From NCBI RefSeq assembly GCF_902374955.1, contig NZ_CABKRX010000036.1:1-64000 (forward strand): DNA of 64,000 nucleotides. Reading direction: 5' to 3'. This document shows, one piece after another, positions 17,597 to 26,550 of the stretch. Position 1 is the first letter of the stretch. Each line of letters begins with the position of its first letter. Source of the DNA: Bacillus massilioanorexius (GTDB lineage: Bacteria; Bacillota; Bacilli; Bacillales; DSM-1321). The notes under the pieces are model-generated. The model made no database searches. It was not told the DNA's origin and was given only the letters and a program-made list of their open reading frames with translations. The position numbers and the translations under genes are program-made.

Positions 17597-19069
17597 TTAT
17601 CTATTTCCGCCACCACGACGGTCACTATTGTTACGATTACGTTCGCGATCATTGCGACGACGATTGCCACCTTGATCTTTTCGGTTGTAAGCACGTCCAT
17701 TACGTTGCTTAGAACCATTTCCATTACCAGAGTACTTTCTTTCCTTCCTAAACGCTGGAGCTTCTCCAGTTAGTTTAATAGGAGTATTATCTGGCTCTTT
17801 AGTCATTAGCTTCAGTACAGTTGCCGCTAATGTTTTTGCATCGTACTTCTCTAATAGCTCTTCAGCTAAAGGCATGTACATTGTTAAATCTTCATTTTCA
17901 ATCGTTGACATGATTTTTTCTGTAACAGCCTTTTGTTGACCTTGAATAGCTTGTGAAGCAGTAGGTGCTTTTAAACGATCCATACGCTTTTTCGTTGTTC
18001 TTTCAATAACATGCAGTTGAGATCTTTCTCTGTAAGTAACAAAAGATACAGCAATACCTGTTTTTCCTGCACGGCCAGTACGACCAATACGGTGTACATA
18101 ACTCTCAGCATCTTGAGGAATATCGAAGTTATAAACGTGTGTTACACCAGAAATATCTAATCCACGAGCAGCAACATCCGTCGCAACTAAAACATCAATA
18201 CTTCCTTCTTTAAACTTTTTAAGAACAGACATACGCTTCGCTTGACTTAAATCACCATGAATTCCTTCAGCTGTGTACCCACGAAGGTTTAAAGCTGTTG
18301 ATAATTCATCAACACGACGTTTTGTACGTCCGAATACGATTGCAAGCTCTGGTGTTTGAATATCTAATAATCGAGTAAGTGCGTCAAATTTTTCTGCTTC
18401 TTTCAGCTCGATATAATATTGTTGAATACGATCAACCGTCATCTCTTTAGCTTTTACTTTTACAAGATGAGGTTCTTCCATAAAACGTTCTGCAATTTTA
18501 CGGATTGGTTCAGGCATAGTTGCTGAGAACAATAGTGTCTGATGTTCAGCTGGTACATTTGAAAGTATTGATTCAATATCCTCAATGAAGCCCATGTTTA
18601 ACATTTCATCTGCCTCATCAAGTACTACTGTTTCTACATCGCCCAATTTAATCGTTTTACGGTTAATATGATCAAGTAGACGACCAGGTGTTCCAACGAT
18701 AATATGTGGTTTCTTTTTAAGGGCACGAATCTGACGTTCAATATCTTGACCACCATAAACAGCTAAAACACGAACGCGTTTTCCATACCCTAATTTAAAT
18801 AGCTCTTCAGAAACTTGAATCGCTAATTCACGTGTTGGTGCAATTACGATTCCTTGTACATGTTCAGCCTTTGTATCAATTTTTTCCATTAATGGGATAC
18901 CAAAAGCAACTGTTTTACCCGTACCTGTTTGCGCTTGACCAATTACATCTTTTCCTTCTAATGCAACTGGAATTGTTTGTGCTTGAATTGGCGTCGCCTC
19001 TTCAAATCCCATTTTTTCTACCGAACGCATTGTGGACTTTTGCAGTCCTAATTCACTAAACAAAGTCAA
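17597..19069 (-). CDS. cshA: DEAD-box RNA helicase CshA
   Basis: A 490-residue DEAD-box helicase with Q motif (GFEEATPIQAQTIP), Walker A AQTGTGKT, VLDEADEMLNMGF, SAT, and the C-terminal motifs VATDVAARGLDISGV and HRIGRTGRAG. A basic, Arg/Gly/Asn-rich tail (about 440-490) fits RNA binding. CshA works in ribosome assembly, cold adaptation and the RNA degradosome. The start is TTG at 19069 after AGGAG at about 10 bp. A long untranslated leader seems to precede it. Confidence 0.96.
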   Translation of the reverse strand: MTLFSELGLQKSTMRSVEKMGFEEATPIQAQTIPVALEGKDVIGQAQTGTGKTVAFGIPLMEKIDTKAEHVQGIVIAPTRELAIQVSEELFKLGYGKRVRVLAVYGGQDIERQIRALKKKPHIIVGTPGRLLDHINRKTIKLGDVETVVLDEADEMLNMGFIEDIESILSNVPAEHQTLLFSATMPEPIRKIAERFMEEPHLVKVKAKEMTVDRIQQYYIELKEAEKFDALTRLLDIQTPELAIVFGRTKRRVDELSTALNLRGYTAEGIHGDLSQAKRMSVLKKFKEGSIDVLVATDVAARGLDISGVTHVYNFDIPQDAESYVHRIGRTGRAGKTGIAVSFVTYRERSQLHVIERTTKKRMDRLKAPTASQAIQGQQKAVTEKIMSTIENEDLTMYMPLAEELLEKYDAKTLAATVLKLMTKEPDNTPIKLTGEAPAFRKERKYSGNGNGSKQRNGRAYNRKDQGGNRRRNDRERNRNNSDRRGGGNR

Positions 19070-19536
19070 TTTTTCCTAACTCCTTTTTATCGAGAAATAA
19101 CTTATATATCTCAAGAAAAAACGTCACCGACCCACGTATATACAAAACGAAGGAGACACGCGATTTAACGGGATGGTAAAAATATTATCACCGGCGCATA
19201 AGACGAATCCCCGTACGAAAAATTATTTCCAAAAGAGAAATGGCTTATGTTCTAAGCGTGTTAGGTGAAAAATTAGACATAGATTTATGCTGGTTTTTAC
19301 TCTTTAATTCTTACTAAGTAAGTTAAATTTCTTATTAACCATTAAAAAAACCAATATTGGCCTAAAAATTTTCTCAAAATATAGGTAAAGTTTGAACCTT
19401 ATAAAGAAAACAATAATACAACATTACTGTTTGTTATCATAAATAATAATTATACTACTTTTTATGATTATTGTCTGTAAAAAATAATAACACTATTTAG
19501 GCTTTAATGCAATGAAGCCACTTAGAAATTGACAAT
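19070..19536. other. long leader and intergenic region upstream of cshA
   Basis: About 220 bp next to cshA (19070-19290) are richer in G+C and more structured than the surroundings, with short inverted pieces such as CACGTATATAC and GGTCGGTGACG before a T6 run. This suggests a structured 5' UTR for cshA. The remainder, to 19536, is AT-rich and holds nothing I recognise. Confidence 0.4.
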
Positions 19537-20234
19537 TTAATGACCATTCTCTAAAAATGATTGTATCTCTTGAAAAAGCTTTTCATTATTTTGACAGTGA
19601 CAGATTAAATGTTTTGAATTTCTTTCGATGTATAGTTTTTTACATGGAGAATCGATTTAGTTATATATATAGTTTGCTGTTCTGGCCGGTACCACTCCAT
19701 CACATCCACCTTGAGCAATAAATACCGGGACATGAATTCGTTCATATACCTGAGAATTAGCCACTACTAGAGCCTGAAACTGCCTAGTAGCATGCAAAGG
19801 AGTCTTAGTGATTTTGTACTTATATCTTGCGTACAAATCATTATCTCTTAGGTTTCCTCGAATCGCATCTTTTATAACATCAAAAATATCAATCATGAGT
19901 GTTTAACACAGACATACTTTGCAGCAGCACTCAATAATACCAATTTTTCGATGTGGTACTTCGATGCTAAATATGAAGCAATAACTCCTCCCATAGAAAA
20001 GCCTATGACATATACCTCTTCACACTCTCGTATTAATTCCTTAAGTGATTTCTCCGCACAATAAATCCACTCTTCATACACAACATCTGCTAAATTCCCT
20101 TGTTGTTCATGCCCAGGTAAGGTAGGAACCAATATCTTACAATCCATATGCATTTGTATATATTGCGCTAATGGCTCTACCTCATATGGGCTACCAGTGA
20201 AACCATGAATACAAAGACATCCTTTTTTCTTCAT
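19537..20234 (-). pseudogene. alpha/beta-hydrolase carboxylesterase (Est30 type), broken
   Basis: A carboxylesterase of the Est30/YvaK family with two lesions. Residues 1-113 keep the oxyanion HGFTGSPYE and nucleophile GFSMGGV. A frameshift near 19893-19900 moves the reading to the frame running 19896-19657, which holds FIAQGGCDGVVPA with the catalytic Asp. A TAA at 19659-19657 then interrupts the same frame, where homologues have Glu. Beyond it the frame continues for about 39 codons (IDSPCKKLYIERNSKHLICH...) with the catalytic His and ends at 19537. Without that tail the enzyme would be inactive. Confidence 0.85.
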
Positions 20235-20246
20235 CTTAATCACCAT

Positions 20247-20707
20247 AAGTTAATAGAATTTTCTACCTCTCTAATAACAAAAATGTGTTATCTTTCTTAA
20301 TTATAGATGTTTTAAATCAAATGATGGTCACAGTTATTTATTCTTTTTTCGGCTACGGAAAAGGAAACTCATATAACATAACCCATAATCGTAGTTTTTC
20401 AAATGTTTTAAGGACCATACCTGATGTTTTAGTTTTTAAAAAAGGCTGGATTGTTGATTTAAAATACGGTCAGTGAAGGTGAGACCTCACAAGCACTATG
20501 TACAAGGAGTCTCACCAATCACCATGGAAAGCTAACTTGTTCATAAGAAATACACGAAACAGCCAAAAAGACGCACGAAGTCGGAGGGATAGGATCTTAA
20601 CATAAGACGTAATTATCAGGGGAACCTATAGAATGATAGAGGCTTCCAAAAGTGAGTGAAAACCCATCTTTTAAATAGCCCCTAGAAATATAACAAAAAT
20701 TGTACTT
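20247..20707. other. non-coding structured segment of unknown nature
   Basis: The part from 20471 to 20670 is richer in G+C than its neighbours. It starts with an exact 8-bp stem (GGTGAGAC at 20479-20486, GTCTCACC at 20509-20516), and contains GAAACAGCC and AAGTCGGAGGGATA, which look like bits of group II intron domain I. No reverse transcriptase follows. A 63-codon plus-strand ORF at 20285-20476 shows no family features and no ribosome site. Confidence 0.4.
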
Positions 20708-22132
20708 TTATGCTTTAAATTTATCAGTCAGTTGACTATTTAAATAACTAAGCTGTTCCGCCATTTCTGAAATACCATAAGAGGCCTTTGTGATTTCCTC
20801 GAAAGTTCGTTTAAAATCATTTACTGAATGACTAAAGTGACTAATTCTATTTTCACTCTTTTTTACACTTTCAACAGAATTATCAAGGATATCTATTATA
20901 TTATGATTTACCTCTCTAAATAAGTTTGTTTCATCAACTATAGTCTGATAACTATTTTCAAATGTATGAATGGTTTCTTGTACGGAGAAAATTTGATTTT
21001 GAATATGGTCAAGAGCCCTTTCCGTCTGACTGGCTAAATTTCTTACCTCTTGTGCAACTATTGAAAATCCTCTTCCATGCTCTCCAGCTCTTGCAGCCTC
21101 AATGGCTGCATTAAGAGATAGTATATTAGTTTGATTAGAAATTCCTCTTATGACCTTTACTACTTGACCAATCTGAGCAGAGCTAACACCTAATTGTTTT
21201 GTTAATTCTTTCGTCGTATCAATTAACTCAACGACTTCATCAACCTTCGTTAATGAATCTGAAACATTTTGCTTTCCTTCTTCTACTTTTTTTATAAGTA
21301 TTTCTGAACCTTCTTTTATTGATTGAATCTCTGCCAACATCTCTATTATCTGTCTCTCTTTATTTTCTATAGAAGAGCTAGCTTGTTGAGATGTCGCAGC
21401 GAGAGTTGCAGCTGAATCATTAAGTTTAAACTGTAGTTCCTCAATTTCATTCAATTTCATCATAGAAGAGGTATAAGCATCAATATATGTAGCAATCACA
21501 ATCTGACTATCAAACGAACATAATTTTTGAAAAGAGTTATGTAACTTAATAACTTGTTCATCATTTTGCAATTCAGAATGTAAAATGTGCAGCATTTCAT
21601 TCTGAATAATGGTATACGCCCCCATATACCATTCTGGTAAGAGGCCGATTCGATTATGGACATTGCCTATAATCTTCCGACGATTAATGTACTCTACTCC
21701 AACCTCCCCAGATACCATATCCAGTAAATAGATTTGTAATGTTTGCTTTAAACGCTCTATAGCTGATTCCTCATTAATAATCTTTTTCAAGCTTGGTATC
21801 TTCATGATTCGCTCATAAAAAACCTGCACAATCCTCGATACATTTTTTTCCATTATCGATTGCATGTTCACAAGATTTCGCAAGTCTTCCTCAGTTAAAT
21901 CAAGAAATATTAATTGCTGATTCTCCTTACTTTCTTGTAACTGATGATAATACATTCCTACATCTATACCCTTATCCCTGTTAGCTTCTAGATCGTATAA
22001 TCTTTCTTCATTCGACATACGTTTGCTAAAACCAATGGCTCCCTTTTTGTCACCGACTAAACGCGAAAATGGACTAGCACCCACTTCTGTTTCCCCCAAT
22101 ACTCTTGCAATAATTGAATCATAATAAGTCAA
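20708..22132 (-). CDS. globin-coupled methyl-accepting chemotaxis protein (HemAT-like)
   Basis: A soluble 474-residue receptor. A protoglobin sensor domain spans about 65-230, with the proximal His 159 in RKIIGNVHNRIGLLPEWYMGAY, very like HemAT of B. subtilis. The C-terminal signalling coiled coil contains the conserved hairpin SLNAAIEAARAGEHGRGFSI. It should bind heme and report oxygen to CheA/CheW. There are no membrane segments. The TTG at 22132 has only a weak AGGA site; the first internal ATG at 22018 is an alternative and would remove 38 non-globin residues. It is divergent from a phosphatase gene. Confidence 0.88.
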   Translation of the reverse strand: MTYYDSIIARVLGETEVGASPFSRLVGDKKGAIGFSKRMSNEERLYDLEANRDKGIDVGMYYHQLQESKENQQLIFLDLTEEDLRNLVNMQSIMEKNVSRIVQVFYERIMKIPSLKKIINEESAIERLKQTLQIYLLDMVSGEVGVEYINRRKIIGNVHNRIGLLPEWYMGAYTIIQNEMLHILHSELQNDEQVIKLHNSFQKLCSFDSQIVIATYIDAYTSSMMKLNEIEELQFKLNDSAATLAATSQQASSSIENKERQIIEMLAEIQSIKEGSEILIKKVEEGKQNVSDSLTKVDEVVELIDTTKELTKQLGVSSAQIGQVVKVIRGISNQTNILSLNAAIEAARAGEHGRGFSIVAQEVRNLASQTERALDHIQNQIFSVQETIHTFENSYQTIVDETNLFREVNHNIIDILDNSVESVKKSENRISHFSHSVNDFKRTFEEITKASYGISEMAEQLSYLNSQLTDKFKA

Positions 22133-22301
22133 TATTCCTATTCAATTATGAATCTTTTTCCAATTATATATGAATATTTCTATAATTTGTTTACATATTT
22201 CGACATAATTATGAATTATATGTGTTATTTTACTTTTTTTAACAATTTTCTAGTAAAATTCATTTATATACATCACATAAATAATTAGGAGAGTAGCTAT
22301 A

Positions 22302-23456
22302 ATGATTGTTTTCACAGTAAACCCTCCAACTACAAATTTATTAACTAAAAATCTAAATAAACGCCGCTGGAAAATAAGGTTGATACATCACGACACAATC
22401 GAACAGCTCTCTACTAAAACTCATGTGCAGGGCTCTCCGTCCTTTTTCTTATTGCCCTTGTTCCTCGAGACAGAAAATCCGATTCTTGAGCAAGTAATTG
22501 AGTATGCTGAAAAGGAGCTAATACCTATTTTATTCGTTATTAATCGTACAAAAAATCGGAAGTGGAAATTACCTTATCCTACAAAAACCATATACGACAC
22601 TATTAGTACTCCGATTAAGGATTATGAGCTTTCAATTAAGGTTAAATCTCTGTTGAACTTAAACATTGAAATTTTATCTACTACCTTTAAAAAGAATGAA
22701 TTTGAAACCATGAAGAAAAGAATGGATGAAGATCTTTTTATAGCAAAAACTTTCCAGCACCTAACACATCCGTTGCCCTTAATTAGAGAAAGAATAATTC
22801 TAAAGAGTACTTTTCATTCATCCGCTCAGCTTTTAGGCGATTTATTTTTATGGGTTGAAATTTCTGAAAATAAATACGTCATTATTATCATGGACATGAA
22901 TGGTCATGGAATTCACGCAGCGTTAATGAGTATGTCTATCCGTTCACTTCTTCACGAGTTTATCCAAACAGCACAACAACCCCAAAAAATTACCCATGCA
23001 TTAAATAAACATATGAATAAGCTATGTGAAGAATTTCAATTAAAAAATATATATGATTCACCATTCTTCACATCGATTGTCGCCTGTATAAATACTAGTG
23101 AGCAATCCATTACTTACGTAAACTCTGGACATCCACCAGGTATGTTATATCAAAGAAAGAGAAAGAAACTACTGCTTCTTCCTCAAAACACTATACCTAT
23201 AGGATTAGTTGATAAGATTTACATTCAAGAGGAAAAACTCTACTACGAAATAGATACGGACTTCATACTATTTACTAATGGATTAATTGTAACTCCTAGT
23301 GCTTCACATGAAACACTTTTAGATTTCATTAGCAATAGTTTTATATCTGGTTGTGATTCATCAACAGATGACCTATTATCACATCTCATGCTGTCTAGAA
23401 TGAAACATTCCGAAATAAATGATGATATATGTATCGTTCATAGTCATTTAAAATAA
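22302..23456 (+). CDS. SpoIIE/RsbU-type PPM phosphatase with degenerate receiver
   Basis: A 384-residue protein. Residues 1-120 follow a response-regulator pattern (IVFTVN, IPILFVIN, then DTISTPIKDYELSIKVKSLL) but lack the acidic pocket, the phosphoacceptor Asp and the KP lysine. Residues 165-384 are a PPM phosphatase: LLGDLFLW (Asp 180), MDMNGHGIHAALM (Asp 198), VNSGHPPG and NDDICIV. The usual SDG motif reads FTNG, so a metal-binding Asp is Asn 326. It resembles RsbP/RsbY-like sigma-B activators or other partner-switch phosphatases, but the target is unknown. AGGAGAG precedes the ATG. Confidence 0.8.
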   Translation: MIVFTVNPPTTNLLTKNLNKRRWKIRLIHHDTIEQLSTKTHVQGSPSFFLLPLFLETENPILEQVIEYAEKELIPILFVINRTKNRKWKLPYPTKTIYDTISTPIKDYELSIKVKSLLNLNIEILSTTFKKNEFETMKKRMDEDLFIAKTFQHLTHPLPLIRERIILKSTFHSSAQLLGDLFLWVEISENKYVIIIMDMNGHGIHAALMSMSIRSLLHEFIQTAQQPQKITHALNKHMNKLCEEFQLKNIYDSPFFTSIVACINTSEQSITYVNSGHPPGMLYQRKRKKLLLLPQNTIPIGLVDKIYIQEEKLYYEIDTDFILFTNGLIVTPSASHETLLDFISNSFISGCDSSTDDLLSHLMLSRMKHSEINDDICIVHSHLK

Positions 23457-23460
23457 ACAA

Positions 23461-23505
23461 GAAGGACTTCTAAAAAAAGATTCAATCTAATTCCAGAAGT
23501 CCTTC
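23461..23505. terminator. bidirectional terminator between the phosphatase and murF
   Basis: GAAGGACTTCT and AGAAGTCCTTC form an 11-bp perfect stem between two convergent genes. A T-rich loop lies on the minus strand and T-rich flanks on both sides. Confidence 0.72.
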
Positions 23506-23522
23506 ATTCATTTATAAATTAT

Positions 23523-24893
23523 CTAGTTTCTTATCTGTAATGCATGAACCACTTCTTCTAATTTCATGCCTCGTGATGCCTTTACAAGGATTAAATCATC
23601 TTTCCCGATACGATTTTTTAATTCATTAATTAGGTGTTGTTTGTCTAGAAAAGATTGAACATTTTCTTCACCTAAAACCGCTTTTGCTCCTTCAGCAATA
23701 TGGGCTCCTAACTGCCCATAAGTAAATAATTGATGCACAGCACCCTCTTGGATATATTCGCCAATACTTTGATGGTACTTAACTTCATCATCTCCTAGTT
23801 CTAACATATCACCTAGAACAAGATACTTGTTTTGAAATCCCTTTAATTGACTGACTAAATCAATTGCTGCTCTCATAGCTGTTGGACTTGCATTATAAGC
23901 ATCATTTATAATTTTGGCTCCATGCATACCTTCTAGCATTTCCATACGCATATTCGTTACTTTCAATTGCTGTAATCCTGTTTTTATCTCAGAAAAACTA
24001 ACACCTAATTCACGTGCTACTAAAATAGCCGCCATAGCGTTTAAGACATTATGGTTACCTAAAATAGGAAGTTTTAGTTCTTCTGGATACAAGTTTGATG
24101 TAAACGTTGTATAATCACTACCTGTTTCGATATCCAATGGATAAATAGTATTAAACTTCTCTTTACCGAAAGAAGCCATTTTTCCTTCTCTATTTACTAA
24201 TCTTTCTTGAAGAAGTGGCTCATCACCATTGTAAACTAACAATCCCTCTTCTTTTAAACCGGAAACAATTTCAAGCTTCGCTTCAGCAATTGCTTCTCGA
24301 GAACCAAGATCTAATAAATGGGATTCTCCAATATTCGTAATAATTGCTAAGTCTGGTTCCGCAAGGTTTGATAATAATTCAATCTCCCCTTTACTACTCA
24401 TCCCCATTTCGAGTACAACAACTTCCGTATCTTCTGGCATTGATAATATTGTTAAAGGTAGACCTAAATGATTGTTAAAGTTACCTTCCGTTTTATGGAC
24501 TTTGTATTTTTGAGATAATAAGGATGCTGTCATATCTTTGGTAGTTGTTTTTCCATTGCTACCTGTAATGCCAATTACTTGAGGCGTTGTCTGATTCAAA
24601 TATTGTTTAGCTAGTTGCTGAATCGCTGTTAATGTATCATCTACTAACAAAATCGGCAGGTGAACAGGTGGGTTCGGAACATCTTTTTGCCATAAAGCTG
24701 CTGCTGCACCGTTTTCTATAGCCTGTTCAACATACTTATGTCCATCTGAATTTTCACCTTTAAAAGGGATAAATAATTGCCCCTTTTCTATTTTTCGAGA
24801 ATCGATCGTTACACCTTTTACATCCACATCTTGAAATTGGTCATTTTTCAAACCAATCATCACTGCAATTTGTTGTAATGTACGTTTAATCAT
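23523..24893 (-). CDS. murF: UDP-MurNAc-tripeptide:D-Ala-D-Ala ligase MurF
   Basis: A 456-residue Mur ligase that adds D-Ala-D-Ala to the UDP-MurNAc tripeptide in the cytoplasm. The ATP loop is GITGSNGKTTTKD, followed by EGNFNNHLGLPLT, EMGMSSKGEI and DAYNASPTAM. AGGAGG at 7 bp selects the ATG at 24893 over a TTG one codon earlier. It is downstream of ddl, whose product supplies its substrate. Confidence 0.97.
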   Translation of the reverse strand: MIKRTLQQIAVMIGLKNDQFQDVDVKGVTIDSRKIEKGQLFIPFKGENSDGHKYVEQAIENGAAAALWQKDVPNPPVHLPILLVDDTLTAIQQLAKQYLNQTTPQVIGITGSNGKTTTKDMTASLLSQKYKVHKTEGNFNNHLGLPLTILSMPEDTEVVVLEMGMSSKGEIELLSNLAEPDLAIITNIGESHLLDLGSREAIAEAKLEIVSGLKEEGLLVYNGDEPLLQERLVNREGKMASFGKEKFNTIYPLDIETGSDYTTFTSNLYPEELKLPILGNHNVLNAMAAILVARELGVSFSEIKTGLQQLKVTNMRMEMLEGMHGAKIINDAYNASPTAMRAAIDLVSQLKGFQNKYLVLGDMLELGDDEVKYHQSIGEYIQEGAVHQLFTYGQLGAHIAEGAKAVLGEENVQSFLDKQHLINELKNRIGKDDLILVKASRGMKLEEVVHALQIRN

Positions 24894-24956
24894 CAAACTT
24901 CCTCCTAATAAGAAACCGTTAGCCGTACTATTATTATTTGTATAATCATTTAAATA

Positions 24957-25043
24957 GAGCAGAAGCGTATGTACTCGAAATTAGCTTCTGCTCAAAATTT
25001 ATTACAGAAAGAGTGTCGTATTTTTAACAACACTCTTTCCTGT
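24957..25043 (-). terminator. tandem hairpins between ddl and murF
   Basis: Two hairpins follow the ddl stop on the minus strand: ACAGGAAAGAGTGTTGT with ACGACACTCTTTCTGT, then GAGCAGAAGC with GCTTCTGCTC. T runs are short, so they may reduce rather than stop transcription into murF. Confidence 0.55.
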
Positions 25044-25062
25044 GTATATTCATCAAAGTATG

Positions 25063-26148
25063 TTATAGAGTATGCTTAATTTGCTGTTTCACTTCATAAC
25101 GTTCTAATGCAAGGCTGATTAATTTTTCAATAAGCTCTGGATATTCTACTCCAGTTTCTTTCCATAGTAATGGGAACATACTGAATGGTGTAAATCCAGG
25201 CATTGTATTTACTTCATTAATATAAAATTCACCATCTTCTGTTAGAAAGAAATCTGCACGAACTAAACCTGCACAATCTAATGATTGAAAAGCCGTTACG
25301 GCTAACTCTTTCAACTCTTCATATTTTCCATCAGGTAATTCTGCAGGGATAACTAGACCTGTTGTGCCATCCTCATATTTTGCTTTATAGTCATAAAAAG
25401 CCACATCCTGAGGGATGATTTCACCAGCTACAGAACATTTCGGATCATCATTTCCAAGTACGCCAATTTCGATTTCTCTAGCTGTAACGCCTTCTTCAAT
25501 AATAATTCTTCGATCATATTGGAAAGCTTCTGCAAAAGCAGCTTGTAATTCTGTTTTTGTATTACATTTGCTAATACCAACACTAGATCCTAAATTTGCT
25601 GGTTTAACAAAACAAGGGTAACCTAAATTTTGCTCAACTTTATCATATGCTACTTCAGGATTTTGCTCCCATTGTTTACGTGTAAACCAGACATAGTTCA
25701 CTTGTGGTAGACCTGCTTGAGCAAAAATATTTTTCATGATAACTTTATCCATTCCAGCAGAAGAAGCTAGTACACCGTTACCTACATAAGGTAGATTTAA
25801 TATTTCTAACATCCCTTGAACCGTTCCATCTTCTCCATTCGGACCATGTAAAAGTGGGAATATCACATCAAATTGACGTGCATTACGATCAGATTCTGCT
25901 GGAAATAAGCTTGTATTTAAACTAGCTGGAGTTGTAGCTTCTTCTGAAGTAAGTGCTAACTGTTGCACAGATTCAGCAGGTGCTGTTAATTGCTTACCTG
26001 TAATCCAAGCACCATCAGTTGTAATATAAATTGGATATATATCAAAATTTCTAAAATCTAATGCTTTCGTTACAGCTAGAGCTGTTTGCAATGATACTTT
26101 ATGCTCCGCTGATTTTCCTCCATAAAGTAATCCTAATTTCATTTTCAT
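25063..26148 (-). CDS. ddl: D-alanine--D-alanine ligase
   Basis: A 361-residue ATP-grasp enzyme joining two D-Ala molecules for the peptidoglycan precursor. Motifs include GLLYGGKSAEHKVSL, FPLLHGPNGEDGTVQG, VKPANLGSSVGISK and YINEVNTMPGFT. The dipeptide site sequence is of the normal D-Ala-D-Ala kind as far as can be judged. GGAGG about 8 bp upstream selects the ATG at 26148; the annotated-length start at 26178 lies before this ribosome site. Confidence 0.97.
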   Translation of the reverse strand: MKMKLGLLYGGKSAEHKVSLQTALAVTKALDFRNFDIYPIYITTDGAWITGKQLTAPAESVQQLALTSEEATTPASLNTSLFPAESDRNARQFDVIFPLLHGPNGEDGTVQGMLEILNLPYVGNGVLASSAGMDKVIMKNIFAQAGLPQVNYVWFTRKQWEQNPEVAYDKVEQNLGYPCFVKPANLGSSVGISKCNTKTELQAAFAEAFQYDRRIIIEEGVTAREIEIGVLGNDDPKCSVAGEIIPQDVAFYDYKAKYEDGTTGLVIPAELPDGKYEELKELAVTAFQSLDCAGLVRADFFLTEDGEFYINEVNTMPGFTPFSMFPLLWKETGVEYPELIEKLISLALERYEVKQQIKHTL

Positions 26149-26550
26149 GTATGATACCTCCATTACTCTTTCAGCCATTCTATTGTAACACTTTCTTTTT
26201 CATTCAAGTTAACAATATTGTGTTCACTTAACAAATTTGTAAGATCAACCATTTATATATTTTATGCCTATTTTCTAAATATGTACATTAACCTATATAC
26301 GTGCAAGTTTCAATGACTTTTCTCATCATACAAGCTAATAAAAGATATTCAACTAGTACAAGAAATTCCTTTGATATATCAAGATAACAATATTCACCTT
26401 AAAATACTAACCATTCATTCTATTTTCTCTAATTCGTTATTTTGGTATAATATTCAGAATTATTTTTCTTTTTAAAAACACCTTAACTTTATTTCAATGT
26501 CATTGTATAATCCATGTAATAAATACAATTGTTTTTTTAAGGAGGACAAA
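26149..26550. other. divergent intergenic region between ddl and the symporter
   Basis: AT-rich with no gene. It should hold the ddl promoter and holds an extended -10 for the plus-strand symporter. I see no RNA element or repeat. Confidence 0.5.
26453..26461 (+). promoter_or_regulatory. extended -10 promoter for the symporter
   Basis: TGGTATAAT is a sigma-A extended -10 box located 90 bp upstream of the symporter ATG. The matching -35 is poor, as is common with extended -10 promoters. Confidence 0.5.

Noticed and set aside
20285..20476. 63-codon plus-strand ORF
   Set aside because: No ribosome site, no family resemblance, and low-complexity composition; it ends just at the start of the structured segment.
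22170..22210. GTTTAC as a sigma-B -35 for the plus-strand phosphatase
   Set aside because: There is no GGGTAT-like box downstream; the region is simply AT-rich.
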